Shown: positions 26,156 through 35,725 of the stretch, piece after piece | Layout: each line of letters opens with the position of its first letter | Position numbering within the stretch: position 1 is the first letter of the stretch | Assembly: GCA_964475415.1 (NCBI GenBank) | Contig: CAYYWZ010000010.1 | Span: 22,589-86,588 of the forward strand | Length of the DNA stretch: 64,000 bases | DNA from: CALCMJ01 sp964475415 | GTDB taxonomy: Bacteria > Bacteroidota > Bacteroidia > Chitinophagales > Saprospiraceae | Direction of reading: 5' to 3' | Notes under the pieces: generated by a model | Databases searched by the model: none | What the model was told of the DNA's origin: nothing | What the model saw: the letters and a program-made list of their open reading frames with translations, nothing else | Program-made: the position numbers and the translations under genes

Positions 26156-26869
26156 TTAACCATAAAGCTCATAATGTACTCGACTTTTGTCAATTCCTTT
26201 TTTTATGATAAGGTTAGCAACAGCATCGTCTATCATCTGAGACCATCCGCAAATGTAATAATGAGCGTCTTTTCCTACCTTAAACGATGAGTCCATATAG
26301 ATCTCATGGACATATCCTTGCTTCCCCTCATAAGGTTCTCGCGATAAAGCTATATGATAGTGGAAATTGGGATTATCAGCAGACATCTGCTCTAATTCTG
26401 ATTTGTATAGTATGTCCTTATGTGTTCTAGACCCAAAAATTAGGTGGATCTGATGATGATCTATATTGCGATCTTGGATGTCTAAGAGCATACTTCTAAA
26501 CGGAGCTAATCCTGTACCTGTGCAAATAAGAATCAGATCATGCTCTATTTTTTCTGGCAAGCAGAAAGTACCTTCGGGACCTTTAAACTTTATGGTATCG
26601 TCTATCTTTACATCATTATGGAAATAATTACTAGCAGCTCCTTCCCCTAATCTCACTATACACATTTCTAGTTGTTTTTCGCTAGGAGAATTAGCTAGAG
26701 AGTAACTTCTCCACCGCTGCAATCTCTTCTCTCCTATCGGAAGATCTGTAACAACAAACTGTCCCGCTCTAAACTCAAAGGCCTCCCCTACATCCAGGAA
26801 AAATCGCTTCGTCTGTGGGCTTTCTTGTATAATTTCTACTACCTGAGCTTCATACCATTTTCTAGGCAT
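26156..26869 (-). CDS. Ferredoxin-NADP+ reductase-like FAD/NAD(P)-binding oxidoreductase
   Basis: The N-terminal half is an FAD-binding FNR-type domain with RWRSYSLANSP (the RxYS flavin motif, about residue 52) and CIVRLGEGAASNYFH (about 71). The C-terminal half is an NAD(P)-binding domain with LILICTGTGLAPFRSMLLD (about 111), HLIFGSRTHKDILYKSEL (about 137) and YYICGWSQMIDD (about 205). At 237 residues it is the short bacterial Fpr-like type. The electron partner is not encoded nearby. Its position just upstream of Nfu on the same strand suggests redox or Fe-S-related use, which is inference only. Confidence 0.87.
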   Translation of the reverse strand: MPRKWYEAQVVEIIQESPQTKRFFLDVGEAFEFRAGQFVVTDLPIGEKRLQRWRSYSLANSPSEKQLEMCIVRLGEGAASNYFHNDVKIDDTIKFKGPEGTFCLPEKIEHDLILICTGTGLAPFRSMLLDIQDRNIDHHQIHLIFGSRTHKDILYKSELEQMSADNPNFHYHIALSREPYEGKQGYVHEIYMDSSFKVGKDAHYYICGWSQMIDDAVANLIIKKGIDKSRVHYELYG

Positions 26870-26984
26870 ACGTAAAGTTTGATATTATATATTAGAACAC
26901 TAGATGAAGATAAATTGTTCCTTTCTCAGTTGCGTGAATATATTTCTTCCTTATAATATGCCAGATGCAAGTATATCATCTCTA

Positions 26985-27038
26985 AAATAAAGAAAGTCCA
27001 ATATTTAAATTCATTGCAATATTAGACTTTCTTTATTT
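26985..27038 (-). terminator. Long hairpin terminator after the Omp28-like gene
   Basis: AAATAAAGAAAGTC-AATATT and its complement AATATT-GACTTTCTTTATTT form a ~20-bp stem (26985-27004 with 27017-27038) with minor mismatch. A/T-rich ends provide a U-tract in both directions. It lies between the fpr-like gene and the stop of the Omp28-like gene (27099), which is transcribed toward it. Confidence 0.75.
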
Positions 27039-27098
27039 ACCTAATCAGGCAAAAAATTGTTTTTCTTTCTGCAGCTATCTCGCTTGCTAAGTCTCTCT

Positions 27099-28115
27099 TT
27101 ATTTGATCAATATTTTATCCGTAGAGATCTTACCATCCTTCACTAGGTGTACAAGATAGATACTTCCTGCCTCCAGATTAAGATTTAGTTTTTGGTTTCC
27201 ATACACCTTATCTGCATATACTTTCTGTCCATTTAGACTATAGATTTGAACTTCATAATTACTCGCTGCAGTTTGTTCTACCATGATGGATCCCTCACTA
27301 GAATGGATCGCAAAACCAAGATCTGATGATGGCTCAGCAGTAGAGGAAGCAAGTTCCTGCACCTGAACTCTGTTCATGTTGATCACTCTATAAGTTCCAG
27401 AAGCATCTTTGTTCCAAAGGACAGCTGCTATATAATAATCAGATAGTTCCTCATTATCAGAAAGCACTTTAGGAAATTCGATATCTACGCCATCTGTATA
27501 TCCTGCTGCTACCTCTCCAACTACTATATTCTCGCCCCAGGTATCCTCTAATAAACTTTGTCTCAAAACATATTTGTGAACAGCATCCGATCCTTGTGAC
27601 TGCTGAAAATTGATAACATTATCTTCTACAAGAAATACGCTCAGAAAATAATCTCCCATAACATCAGCCAAAAATTCTGTACTAGCTTCTATAAGGAACG
27701 CGCCTCCGTTATAATCTGCTTTGACATCTACTGAGGCTAGCGGCGCAAGGTCATTAAGGAATGAAGCTGTTTCTTTTGCTTCAGCTATTTTATCAGAAAC
27801 ATTATTCTGATTTACATTTATGTCATCATTATTTACAAAAAATGTAGGCTGCCCAAAATTGTTAAAGTTATCAGTAATATCTCTTGCCGCAGTGTTCTGC
27901 AGATCACCAGAATAATGCAGTGTCCATGCAAGAACATTATCTTGTTCTACATCTATTTCTTCTATTGTTCCTTCGAACATATCCCATCCATACTGACCAC
28001 AGAAGGAACACCAGGTTGCGGTAACTTTAGAAATCATTGTCCATTGTTGAGCCTCTTGTGCATGGACCATAGATGTAAATGATATAGCAATACACAGAAT
28101 TAGAAATTTCTTCAT
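27099..28115 (-). CDS. Secreted Omp28-like thioredoxin-fold protein with T9SS type A sorting domain
   Basis: After a signal peptide (about residues 1-19) comes a thioredoxin-like segment with VTATWCSFCGQYGWDMFEG: a CxxC motif in the Omp28 family context rather than a classic WCGPC. A GQPTFFVNNDD strand (cis-Pro position) follows. The middle (about 130-245) is the beta-rich Omp28 domain. The last ~75 residues (IHSSEGSIMVEQ ... YEVQIYSLNGQKVY ... GSIYLVHLVKDGKISTDKILIK) are a clear type A sorting domain. It is an exported, probably cell-surface redox-fold protein of unknown substrate. Confidence 0.85.
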   Translation of the reverse strand: MKKFLILCIAISFTSMVHAQEAQQWTMISKVTATWCSFCGQYGWDMFEGTIEEIDVEQDNVLAWTLHYSGDLQNTAARDITDNFNNFGQPTFFVNNDDINVNQNNVSDKIAEAKETASFLNDLAPLASVDVKADYNGGAFLIEASTEFLADVMGDYFLSVFLVEDNVINFQQSQGSDAVHKYVLRQSLLEDTWGENIVVGEVAAGYTDGVDIEFPKVLSDNEELSDYYIAAVLWNKDASGTYRVINMNRVQVQELASSTAEPSSDLGFAIHSSEGSIMVEQTAASNYEVQIYSLNGQKVYADKVYGNQKLNLNLEAGSIYLVHLVKDGKISTDKILIK

Positions 28116-28206
28116 CTTAAAATAAAATTTTAGTGTTAATATTTGTTGATCTATTAGTAGAACAGGTTAGTTCTCACCAGGTTTGCTCTATAAAGATAGA
28201 TAGATT

Positions 28207-29205
28207 TTATAAACTTCCATCAGATTCTTTATAAAGTGCCGCCGTCACGACTTGTCCTACTACTCTCAGTGTCTCTTTACTAATCACTCCGATATCATCA
28301 TCATGGGTGTGCCAGTGATCACCAAAATCAAATTTGACATTAGACTTTTTCTGTTGGTTGATAATATCTATCATAGGTAATCCAGCTATAAGATTGACAA
28401 AATAGTGGTCATCAGTAACCTCATTAGAAAACTCATTGACAAAATACTTAGCGTAGCCCATCTGATTTGCTAGCCCCCATATTTTCTCTTGTACCTGAGG
28501 AGCATATTTTCTAGAAACAAGATCCTTTCTGAAGGTTGCTCCCTCGGCGCCCACCATATCTAATAAAATACCATAGTCAGCATTATAATTTTCTGGATAT
28601 AAATTCTTTGCCCAGTACTGCGACCCTAGACACCAACTTTCTCTTGGACTTTCTCTCCCTCGATCTCCTTGGTCCTCCGCGTCAAATAAAATAATATCAA
28701 CTCCTAGGTCTATAGGATTCTCTTTGAGCACCTTAGAGATTTCTAGCAGCACTGCCACACCACTACCTCCATCATCTGCTCCAGCTATAGGTTTTTTCTT
28801 CATTTCCTCATCTTTATCCTCCTCTCCTATCCGCCTAGAGTCCCAGTGAGCTCCTAGGAATATACGTTGCTTCTTAGATGGATTTATACTCGCTATAATA
28901 TTGTATCCTGGATGCACTTCTCCTGTATGGAACTTAGCATCGAAAGTCTGGACATGTACGTCCATTCCGTTCTTTTCTAGCTCCGCTACCAAATAATCCT
29001 TACAAGCTTCATGCTCTTTTGTCCCAGGAACTCTGTGACCAAATTCCAATTGTTTTTCTACATATTCGTAAGCACTATCTTTTTGGAATGCAGGAATTTT
29101 TACTCTAGGCTTTTTAACCTTAGGAGTTGCTTGCTTAGTTGTAGTATCACCCTTACAGGATGCAATCAAAAAACTCAGACATAGGAAACATAAGAGATAC
29201 TTCAT
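28207..29205 (-). CDS. M28-family metallopeptidase lipoprotein (glutaminyl cyclase-like)
   Basis: The lipoprotein signal is MKYLLCFLCLSFLIASC. The M28 / glutaminyl-peptide cyclotransferase-like core shows the zinc ligands in order: His in GAHWDSR (about residue 118), Asp in AGADDGGSGVAVLLE, Glu in DAEDQGD, Asp in LLDMVGAEG, and His in TDDHYFV near the C-terminus. In the family this fold either removes N-terminal residues or cyclises N-terminal glutamine. The order and spacing (DDGGSG, AED, DDHxxF) favour the glutaminyl-cyclase-like branch, but activity cannot be decided by eye. It lies 21 nt downstream of cysS on the same strand. Confidence 0.87.
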   Translation of the reverse strand: MKYLLCFLCLSFLIASCKGDTTTKQATPKVKKPRVKIPAFQKDSAYEYVEKQLEFGHRVPGTKEHEACKDYLVAELEKNGMDVHVQTFDAKFHTGEVHPGYNIIASINPSKKQRIFLGAHWDSRRIGEEDKDEEMKKKPIAGADDGGSGVAVLLEISKVLKENPIDLGVDIILFDAEDQGDRGRESPRESWCLGSQYWAKNLYPENYNADYGILLDMVGAEGATFRKDLVSRKYAPQVQEKIWGLANQMGYAKYFVNEFSNEVTDDHYFVNLIAGLPMIDIINQQKKSNVKFDFGDHWHTHDDDIGVISKETLRVVGQVVTAALYKESDGSL

Positions 29206-29226
29206 GGTTACTTTTTTATTTTCATA

Positions 29227-30711
29227 TTATTTTATCGTCCAAGAACTGCCGTCCTTTCCATCTTTTACAACTATATCTAGTTCGTTCAGACTATCTCTTA
29301 TTTTGTCAGATGTGCCCCAGTCTTTATTTTCTCTAGCTAAGGCTCTCAGATCTAAGATAAGATCCATCATACCATCCATAGCAGAGCTATTATTATTCCC
29401 ACCTTGATCTTCTAAGCCTAGAACTTGATCTAAGAATTTATTAAAACTTTCCTTTAATTCATTCAACATTTCTATAGACAAATTATTAATGTCAATTTGG
29501 CCCTGGTCGTAAGAATTGATTTTAGTTACGAGATCAAATAATCTAGAAATGGCCTTAGGCGTATTGAAGTCATCATCCATATCTGATACGAAAGCATCTA
29601 AGGATGCTTTTATACTTTCATTTTCCGAAGACGCTGTCCCTTTAGTTGTTAATGATGATAATATTTTCTTTGCCTCCATCATTCTTTTGTATCCTTTCTC
29701 GGCAGCTTGCAGACCATCATCTGTAAGATCTAGCGTTGAACTATAGTGAGATTGCAACATAAAGAACTTTACTACCATGGGTGTATACCCCTTTGTCACG
29801 TGAGGACTATCTCCAGAAAATAACTCATAAGGAGAAATCGTATTGCCATCACTCTTTGACATTTTCTTTCCGTTCATCAGCAGCATGTTAGTATGCAACC
29901 AGTAATTAGCTGGGCTACAATCACAGGCACCAATATTCTGAGCAATTTCATTTTCGTGGTGAGGGAACTTTAGATCATTTCCTCCTCCATGGATATCGAA
30001 TCTATTACCCAAGTACTTAGTACTCATTACTGAACACTCTAGATGCCATCCTGGAAAACCTACTGACCATGGAGAATTCCATCTCATAATATGATCATCG
30101 GAAGCTTTCATCCATATAGCAAAATCAGAAGGATGTTTTTTCTCGCTTTGGTTTTTTAGATCAGCTCTAGATTCAGCTAATAAATCATCAATTATCCTTC
30201 CTGATAATTCTCCGTATGATTTTTTCTCTTCAGAAAATTTTATCGTATCAAAATAGACAGAACCATTACTTTCATATGCGTAGCCATTATCTATGATAGC
30301 TTGTACCATTTCTATTTGACCTATGATATGTCCTGTAGCTCTAGGTTCTATAGTAGGCTTGAGCGTATTGAAGATTGTCATCATCTCATGGAATCCGTTC
30401 ATATACTTCTGGGCAACTTCCATAGGCTCTAAATTATCCTTTCTCGCCCCTTTAGACATTCTATCCTCTCCATCATCTAGAAGATGACCTACATCCGTTA
30501 TATTTCTTACATATCTAATCTTGTATCCTTTAAACAATAGATATCTATAGATAATGTCAAAAGAAACGAAAGTTCTACAGTTCCCTAGATGTACATCGCT
30601 GTATACTGTAGGTCCACAAACATACATCCCAATAAATCCTTCATTTATAGGTGTAAAAACTTCCTTTTTCCTACTTAGACTATTGTAAACCTGGATACTT
30701 GACTTCTGCAT
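29227..30711 (-). CDS. cysS: Cysteinyl-tRNA synthetase
   Basis: This class I aminoacyl-tRNA synthetase charges tRNA-Cys. The active-site zinc Cys and HIGH-like motif are in MYVCGPTVYSDVHLGN at about residue 29. Further zinc ligands are in FPGWHLECSVMS and HHENEIAQ, and the KMSKSDGN loop is at about residue 280. The C-terminal DALR-like anticodon region is present (DDDFNTPKAI). The length of 494 is normal. It leads an operon with the M28 lipoprotein; upstream is a 127-bp gap from the endonuclease gene of the mutL cluster. Confidence 0.97.
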   Translation of the reverse strand: MQKSSIQVYNSLSRKKEVFTPINEGFIGMYVCGPTVYSDVHLGNCRTFVSFDIIYRYLLFKGYKIRYVRNITDVGHLLDDGEDRMSKGARKDNLEPMEVAQKYMNGFHEMMTIFNTLKPTIEPRATGHIIGQIEMVQAIIDNGYAYESNGSVYFDTIKFSEEKKSYGELSGRIIDDLLAESRADLKNQSEKKHPSDFAIWMKASDDHIMRWNSPWSVGFPGWHLECSVMSTKYLGNRFDIHGGGNDLKFPHHENEIAQNIGACDCSPANYWLHTNMLLMNGKKMSKSDGNTISPYELFSGDSPHVTKGYTPMVVKFFMLQSHYSSTLDLTDDGLQAAEKGYKRMMEAKKILSSLTTKGTASSENESIKASLDAFVSDMDDDFNTPKAISRLFDLVTKINSYDQGQIDINNLSIEMLNELKESFNKFLDQVLGLEDQGGNNNSSAMDGMMDLILDLRALARENKDWGTSDKIRDSLNELDIVVKDGKDGSSWTIK

Positions 30712-30838
30712 ATATATTGTATAAACTCTATGTTCTAGATTATTTCTAACAAGCGTAGATCCGAGAAAGCTTAAAATTCTGACTCACTCCTTGCTATAAA
30801 ACGCCAAAAATAAGGCTATCTCTACACTTATGCTATTA

Positions 30839-31876
30839 TTATTCGGATAAGTTTAGTGTTGTGATGATCGGATAGTGATCAGAGAATTTCTCTCGTACAA
30901 GTTCATAGTTCAAAATATCAAAATTAGAATCAACCAAAGTGTAATCTATTCTCAGCATAGGAATAGAACCTGCATAAGTATTACCTAAACCAGAACCTGC
31001 AATGCAATAAGCATCTCGGAGTTCCTCTGTTAGTACCTTATAAGTATAAGATAAGGGCGTATCGTTAAGATCTCCAGCTAGAATAATCGGATAAGGACTT
31101 GTCTCCATATGTTCTTTGATTAACCCTACTTCTTTTACACGCTGCTTTGCCGTAACACTATAATTATTGAGTACATATTTGATATCTGACCACGTTCTAT
31201 CATCTCTGAGATCTGGCTGGTCTATCAGTTTAGTGGTTGTCTGAGAAACTTTGTTAGATGACAGATGCGGGTTATATACTCTTATTGTTCCACTAGGTAA
31301 TTTTATATCCGCCCATATGCAAGTATTTGCGTAATGACCTATTTTGATATGTCCTTTATTAACAATAGGGTACTTAGAGTATATGACGGCGATACTTTCT
31401 TCAGGATGGTGTTTGTGATAGCTAGGTAATAGTTTATCTAATAGTCTCCGAGGAGGCTTATTACATTCCTGGAAACAGTAAACATCTATATCCTTTGCTA
31501 TTATTTTATCTTCAAACTTTACCCATAAGCGTTCTCTCGCTTTGTCTGTTTTAGGAAAAAGTTTTTTACCGATTTGAGTATTTAGCGTTGCAATAGATAT
31601 GGAGCTTCTTGTACTTTCTATGGGTGAATGATTAGCAAAATATAGTCCCATCTTATTATAACCGAGCAGCAGTACTAGGAGTGATATAGTTACATATTTA
31701 AATTTTGCAAAGGCCCAGAATAGAATGAAAAATAAATTGATAATAAAAAAAAGTGGATAAAGTAAGCCAAATATGGAGAAGACCGAAACTACCTGCGGAT
31801 CTATATAACTCGACAAGTACGCCAATAAAAGGCATACAGCAGCAACCCCATTTAAAAAAACTAGAAATTTAAGCAC
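30839..31876 (-). CDS. Membrane-anchored endonuclease/exonuclease/phosphatase family protein
   Basis: Three N-terminal transmembrane helices (about residues 3-90) precede an EEP-fold domain. Conserved metal and catalytic residues are visible: ATLNTQIGKK (Asn), YCFQECNKPPRR (Glu), YNPHLSS (His), LAGDLNDTPLSYTYKVL (Asp, Asn), RIDYTLVDS and EKFSDHYPI (terminal Asp-His). The catalytic domain would face outside or the periplasm. It is the last gene of the hypothetical-mutL-rhomboid-rhomboid-EEP cluster (3-nt gap after the rhomboid), a conserved Bacteroidota arrangement. Whether the substrate is nucleic acid or a phospho-lipid is not evident. Confidence 0.87.
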   Translation of the reverse strand: MLKFLVFLNGVAAVCLLLAYLSSYIDPQVVSVFSIFGLLYPLFFIINLFFILFWAFAKFKYVTISLLVLLLGYNKMGLYFANHSPIESTRSSISIATLNTQIGKKLFPKTDKARERLWVKFEDKIIAKDIDVYCFQECNKPPRRLLDKLLPSYHKHHPEESIAVIYSKYPIVNKGHIKIGHYANTCIWADIKLPSGTIRVYNPHLSSNKVSQTTTKLIDQPDLRDDRTWSDIKYVLNNYSVTAKQRVKEVGLIKEHMETSPYPIILAGDLNDTPLSYTYKVLTEELRDAYCIAGSGLGNTYAGSIPMLRIDYTLVDSNFDILNYELVREKFSDHYPIITTLNLSE

Positions 31877-31879
31877 CTA

Positions 31880-32794
31880 CTATTTTTTGCTCGCCGAATA
31901 TAAAAATTCTTTTTCTTCACTGGTAAGATTATCGTAACCTTCTGACTTAATCTTATCTAAGATCATGTCTAATTTCTCTTGAAAGTTAACAGATTTTTCC
32001 TCTACTTTATTTTTCCGAACCTTCTTTTCATTCCTGTAAACTACTTTTACAGGAGATTTTCTCTTTTGTGGAGGAGCCTGAGTCGTACTTAACCATTCTC
32101 CAGAAAATAGCTTCTGTAAGAAGGCAGTAATATCCACTCCATTGTTAAGATAATAGATGAATAACATACCAAAAGCTGCACCTCCTAGATGGGCTATATG
32201 ACCTCCAGAGTTAGACCCATTAGTACCTAACAAATCGAAAAACAAAATAACTAATGCTATATACTTGATCTTAATAGTTACGGGTATAAGAAACAAACGT
32301 ATACCGTAATCCGGAACCTTAGCCGCTGCAGCAAACACAAAGGCCATCACAGCAGCTGAAGCACCTAAAGCTACTGCATTTCCATCTGTTCCTATAGGAA
32401 TAAGATGGTCTGAAACTACATATAGTGCACCACCTAATAAGCCACCTAATATATAGATAGGAAGAACTCTTCTATCTCCTAGAAAGTCCCCTATAATTCT
32501 ACCAAACCAATACAGCAATATCATGTTCCACACTAGATGCCAAACACCTACATGTAAAAAGAAACTAGTGAAGATCGTCCAAGGACGCTTAAGTATGGTT
32601 ATCGGATCTGAAGAAAGTGCCAACCAAGATACCAGAGGATGATTAGCTAATCCTCCGCCAGGGTTCATGTAACCTGTAAATTCTATGGTCAACCTGACTA
32701 CAGCAAATAGGGCTATATTTACTATAATGATCTTAGTCAGGGTATTCCCCATCCTAAAACTATTTTTTATATCGTCGATTATAGATTGAAACAT
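31880..32794 (-). CDS. Rhomboid family intramembrane serine protease (long, with C-terminal cytosolic tail)
   Basis: Six transmembrane helices are predicted. The catalytic Ser is in VALGASAAVMAFVFAAA (GASx instead of the usual GxSG) at about residue 133, and the catalytic His is in SGGHIAHLGGAAFG at about 195. The HVGVWHLVWNMILLYWFG segment in the first loop (about 78) matches the family's H-x3-N region. After the last helix a basic ~75-residue tail (PPQKRKSPVKVVYRNEKKV ...) ends with a helix SEEKEFLYSASKK, as in other Bacteroidota rhomboids next to mutL. It is the second of two tandem rhomboids. Confidence 0.9.
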   Translation of the reverse strand: MFQSIIDDIKNSFRMGNTLTKIIIVNIALFAVVRLTIEFTGYMNPGGGLANHPLVSWLALSSDPITILKRPWTIFTSFFLHVGVWHLVWNMILLYWFGRIIGDFLGDRRVLPIYILGGLLGGALYVVSDHLIPIGTDGNAVALGASAAVMAFVFAAAAKVPDYGIRLFLIPVTIKIKYIALVILFFDLLGTNGSNSGGHIAHLGGAAFGMLFIYYLNNGVDITAFLQKLFSGEWLSTTQAPPQKRKSPVKVVYRNEKKVRKNKVEEKSVNFQEKLDMILDKIKSEGYDNLTSEEKEFLYSASKK

Positions 32795-32826
32795 AATAAT
32801 ATATTACTATTAACGTAATTACACCC

Positions 32827-33438
32827 CTATAATGTTCTATTTTTCCTCCAAAAATAAATTAACGCTATACCTACAAGTGCACCTCCTAGGTGGGCATAAT
32901 GCCCTACATTGCCAGTTCTATCCATCATAAAACCAACGACTAGCAATAATAAGACTAAGTATTTAGCTTTTATAGGTATAGGCGGGATCAGCAGCATCAC
33001 TTGTCTTTCTGGAAACAACCAGCCGAATGCCCCTACGATACCGAACACTGCTCCTGATGCACCTAAATGTCCAGTTCTGAGGATAGTACTCATCTGCATA
33101 AATCCTCCTTGTGCCATACCTAAGGTTACAAACCAATCAAAAAAACTAGACAGTATTCCTGCAGCTAAGTAGACAATTAGAAATTTTTTGGATCCTAATG
33201 CTCCTTCTACTGCTGGTCCTAGAAAAACCAGAAATAACATGTTAAAAAATAGATGTCCTATATCTGCGTGGACAAACATATGGCTTATCAGCTGATAGGG
33301 TTTAAAAAAATCTGATGTAGGAAAAAATATCCTTAAGTCAGGAACTGAAATATAAGCCATGTCCAACCCCATGACTACCAGCATTACCATAACATTTATA
33401 ATAATAAGATGCTTAACTGTTTCTGTAATTCTGATCAT
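32827..33438 (-). CDS. Rhomboid family intramembrane serine protease (short)
   Basis: This is a compact six-helix rhomboid of 203 residues. The catalytic Ser is in LGASGAVFGIVGAF (canonical GASG, about residue 127) and the catalytic His in VGHYAHLGGALVG (about 182). The HADIGHLFFNMLFLVFLG segment (about 57-74) supplies the family's His and Asn. It cleaves membrane-protein substrates within the bilayer. It lies between mutL (19-nt gap) and the longer rhomboid, and differs from that one by lacking a C-terminal tail and by having the canonical Ser motif. Confidence 0.92.
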   Translation of the reverse strand: MIRITETVKHLIIINVMVMLVVMGLDMAYISVPDLRIFFPTSDFFKPYQLISHMFVHADIGHLFFNMLFLVFLGPAVEGALGSKKFLIVYLAAGILSSFFDWFVTLGMAQGGFMQMSTILRTGHLGASGAVFGIVGAFGWLFPERQVMLLIPPIPIKAKYLVLLLLVVGFMMDRTGNVGHYAHLGGALVGIALIYFWRKNRTL

Positions 33439-33457
33439 CTTTCTCTATTCTATAATC

Positions 33458-35248
33458 TTAAGATTCAAAAAGTCTGGACAATTCGTTCAACTCATAAGTG
33501 ATGATAGATTTTCTACCTTCAGGACTTATGTACGGCATTTCGCAAGAAAATAAACTATCTATAATGGTTTGCATTTCTGCAGTATCTAGTCTTTTGCCTC
33601 TAGGAATACTCGCACTCTTAGCCATAGACCTAGCAAAGTTTTCATTTACACCTAGGTCAAAACTTAGATTCTCCATATAGTTATCAAGAAACCGCTCTAG
33701 CACTTCTTCTATCGATGTATCACTCATCCCAGATGGAATACCGTGTATAATAATACTCTGTGTTCCAAAATCTTCCGTCTCGAAACCTAATTGTTTTAGC
33801 GCATCGAGCAAGTTTATAATCAACTGATATTTCTCAGGTTTATAACTGATCGTTATAGGAAACAAAACCTTTTGAGTTACTTGTTTGCCTTCTTCTAGAT
33901 GAGCTAGGTAGTCCTCATACAAGATACGCTCATGAGCCGATTTCTGATCTATGAGTACAAAGCCTGATTTGATGCTGTGTACGATATAAGTATTATGTAT
34001 CTGTATAGGGTTAGACTTGGCTTTCTGTTCGAAAAGCCCACCATCTATTACATCCGAAGCAGATGATTGTAAGATAATCTGATTACCACCACTTGGCGCA
34101 ACTTCACTTATATCATTATACATTTTGTTCCATTCGGAAATTTCTTTTTTACTAGCTCTATCTCCTTTCAGAATCTCCTTACTAGAAAAACCTCCAAAAC
34201 TTTCCACTTGCTGCTTACCTATATCAGGCATATTATCAAAGTCTATCATGGGATTAAGACTATATTTTCCTAATGAATGTTTAATAGCAACATTAAGAAA
34301 ATTGTAGACTAATCTTTCCTCTTGAAACTTGATCTCATGTTTTGTAGGGTGTACATTTATGTCAATTTTTTCTGGCTCTACTGTAAGGTTTAGTATGTAA
34401 AAAGGATACATCTCCTTGGTTAATAAATCACCGTAAGCCATCTTGATCGCATGATTCAGATAATTACTTTTGATGAACCTTTCATTGACATAGAGATACT
34501 GATCTCCCTTAGATTTTCTAGCAGCACTAGCTTTTCCTATATATCCTTGTATATGCAGACTGTCCGTCTCTTCCTCTACAGGTAGGACCATCTCGTTATA
34601 TTTCTTGCCTAGTATACCTACAACACGCTGTCTGAAATTAGAAGCAGGAAGGTAGTATAGCTCTGAGTCATTATGATATACCTTAAAAAAAACTTCAGGA
34701 TGTATGAGCGCTATCCTTTTGAACTCTTCGAGAATGTGTCTGAGTTCTACAGAGTCTGTTTTAAGAAATTTCCTTCTTGCAGGAACATTGTAGAATAAAT
34801 TTTTGACAGAGATAGATGTTCCCTTAGGCGTTTGACATAAGGCTTGTTTTTCTAGTGTAGATCCTTTTATTACGATATGAGTACCCGTATCAGAATTTTC
34901 TGTTCTTGTCTTAAGATCTACATGCGCAATAGATGCTATCGATGCTAGCGCTTCCCCTCTAAATCCCATGGTCTTAATGCTGAATAGATCGGAAGCCTTT
35001 CTGATCTTAGAGGTGGCGTGCCGTTCGAAACTCATACGAGCATCTGTTTCTGACATACCCTTTCCATTATCAGAAATAAGAATCATAGTCTTTCCAGAAT
35101 CTTTTAAGGCTATCTCTATTTCTGTACTACCTGCATCGAGTGCATTCTCTAATAACTCTTTGATTACAGAAGCTGGCCGCTGGATCACCTCTCCTGCAGC
35201 GATCTGGTTAGCAATCGATTCTGGTAACAGCTGAATTATATCATCCAT
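33458..35248 (-). CDS. mutL: DNA mismatch repair protein MutL
   Basis: The N-terminal GHKL ATPase motifs are IANQIAAGEVIQRPASVIKELLENALDAG, ISDNGKGM and the GFRGEALASIASIA loop. The transducer domain follows. The C-terminal dimerisation domain carries the endonuclease-type motif region as DQKSAHERILYE, where DQH(A/R)xxE is usual, and CEMPYISPEGRK where ...GRP is usual. The metal site may therefore be altered. I start at the ATG 35248; the frame also allows a GTG at 35254. The start overlaps the preceding small gene by 8 nt, so they are coupled. The length of ~596 is normal. Confidence 0.96.
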   Translation of the reverse strand: MDDIIQLLPESIANQIAAGEVIQRPASVIKELLENALDAGSTEIEIALKDSGKTMILISDNGKGMSETDARMSFERHATSKIRKASDLFSIKTMGFRGEALASIASIAHVDLKTRTENSDTGTHIVIKGSTLEKQALCQTPKGTSISVKNLFYNVPARRKFLKTDSVELRHILEEFKRIALIHPEVFFKVYHNDSELYYLPASNFRQRVVGILGKKYNEMVLPVEEETDSLHIQGYIGKASAARKSKGDQYLYVNERFIKSNYLNHAIKMAYGDLLTKEMYPFYILNLTVEPEKIDINVHPTKHEIKFQEERLVYNFLNVAIKHSLGKYSLNPMIDFDNMPDIGKQQVESFGGFSSKEILKGDRASKKEISEWNKMYNDISEVAPSGGNQIILQSSASDVIDGGLFEQKAKSNPIQIHNTYIVHSIKSGFVLIDQKSAHERILYEDYLAHLEEGKQVTQKVLFPITISYKPEKYQLIINLLDALKQLGFETEDFGTQSIIIHGIPSGMSDTSIEEVLERFLDNYMENLSFDLGVNENFARSMAKSASIPRGKRLDTAEMQTIIDSLFSCEMPYISPEGRKSIITYELNELSRLFES

Positions 35249-35561
35249 GCGCACTAAAAGATTCTATCATCTGACGAAATTTGTCAGAATTCATAAGGTA
35301 ATAACAAGCTAGAAGTAGACTAGCGATAATCATAGCTAGCCTAAGGTTAGATTTTCTTACCTCTGCTTTTCTGAAACTAGAATCTCCTCTAGATTTTTTC
35401 CTTAGCCCAGCTCTTATTCTATTCTTTGTATACTCTGTATCTGTCCCCTCTTTATACTTATCCAGTCTAGACTGAAGATCATCTTGCTCCTGATTGTAGA
35501 AGCGAGGTTTATAATCGAAGCTCTGATGCTTTGGTGTTTTGTTAAATGTAAAAAATCCCAT
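35241..35561 (-). CDS. Small single-pass membrane protein upstream of mutL
   Basis: This 106-residue protein has a basic, polar N-terminal ~70 residues (with FNKTPKHQSFDYKPRFYN, RIRAGLRKKSRGDS) and one transmembrane helix (about residues 75-92, LAMIIASLLLACYYLM), followed by a short tail. It is predicted N-in. The stop overlaps the mutL start. A protein with this layout commonly precedes mutL in Bacteroidota, but its role is unknown. The conserved place suggests a role with MutL or the rhomboids; that is inference. Confidence 0.7.
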   Translation of the reverse strand: MGFFTFNKTPKHQSFDYKPRFYNQEQDDLQSRLDKYKEGTDTEYTKNRIRAGLRKKSRGDSSFRKAEVRKSNLRLAMIIASLLLACYYLMNSDKFRQMIESFSAHG

Positions 35562-35725
35562 TTATGAATTTATATCTGTAAAAATAAACATACATAGATT
35601 GTAATCAAAGAAAATAAGACAATGACTCTATAATAATGGACAAAGCCTTTCTTAGTTATAGTACACTTGCTATTTCTATTAGTTCATACTTATGTCAAAG
35701 GAGTTATAAATCATTCTGAATAAAG

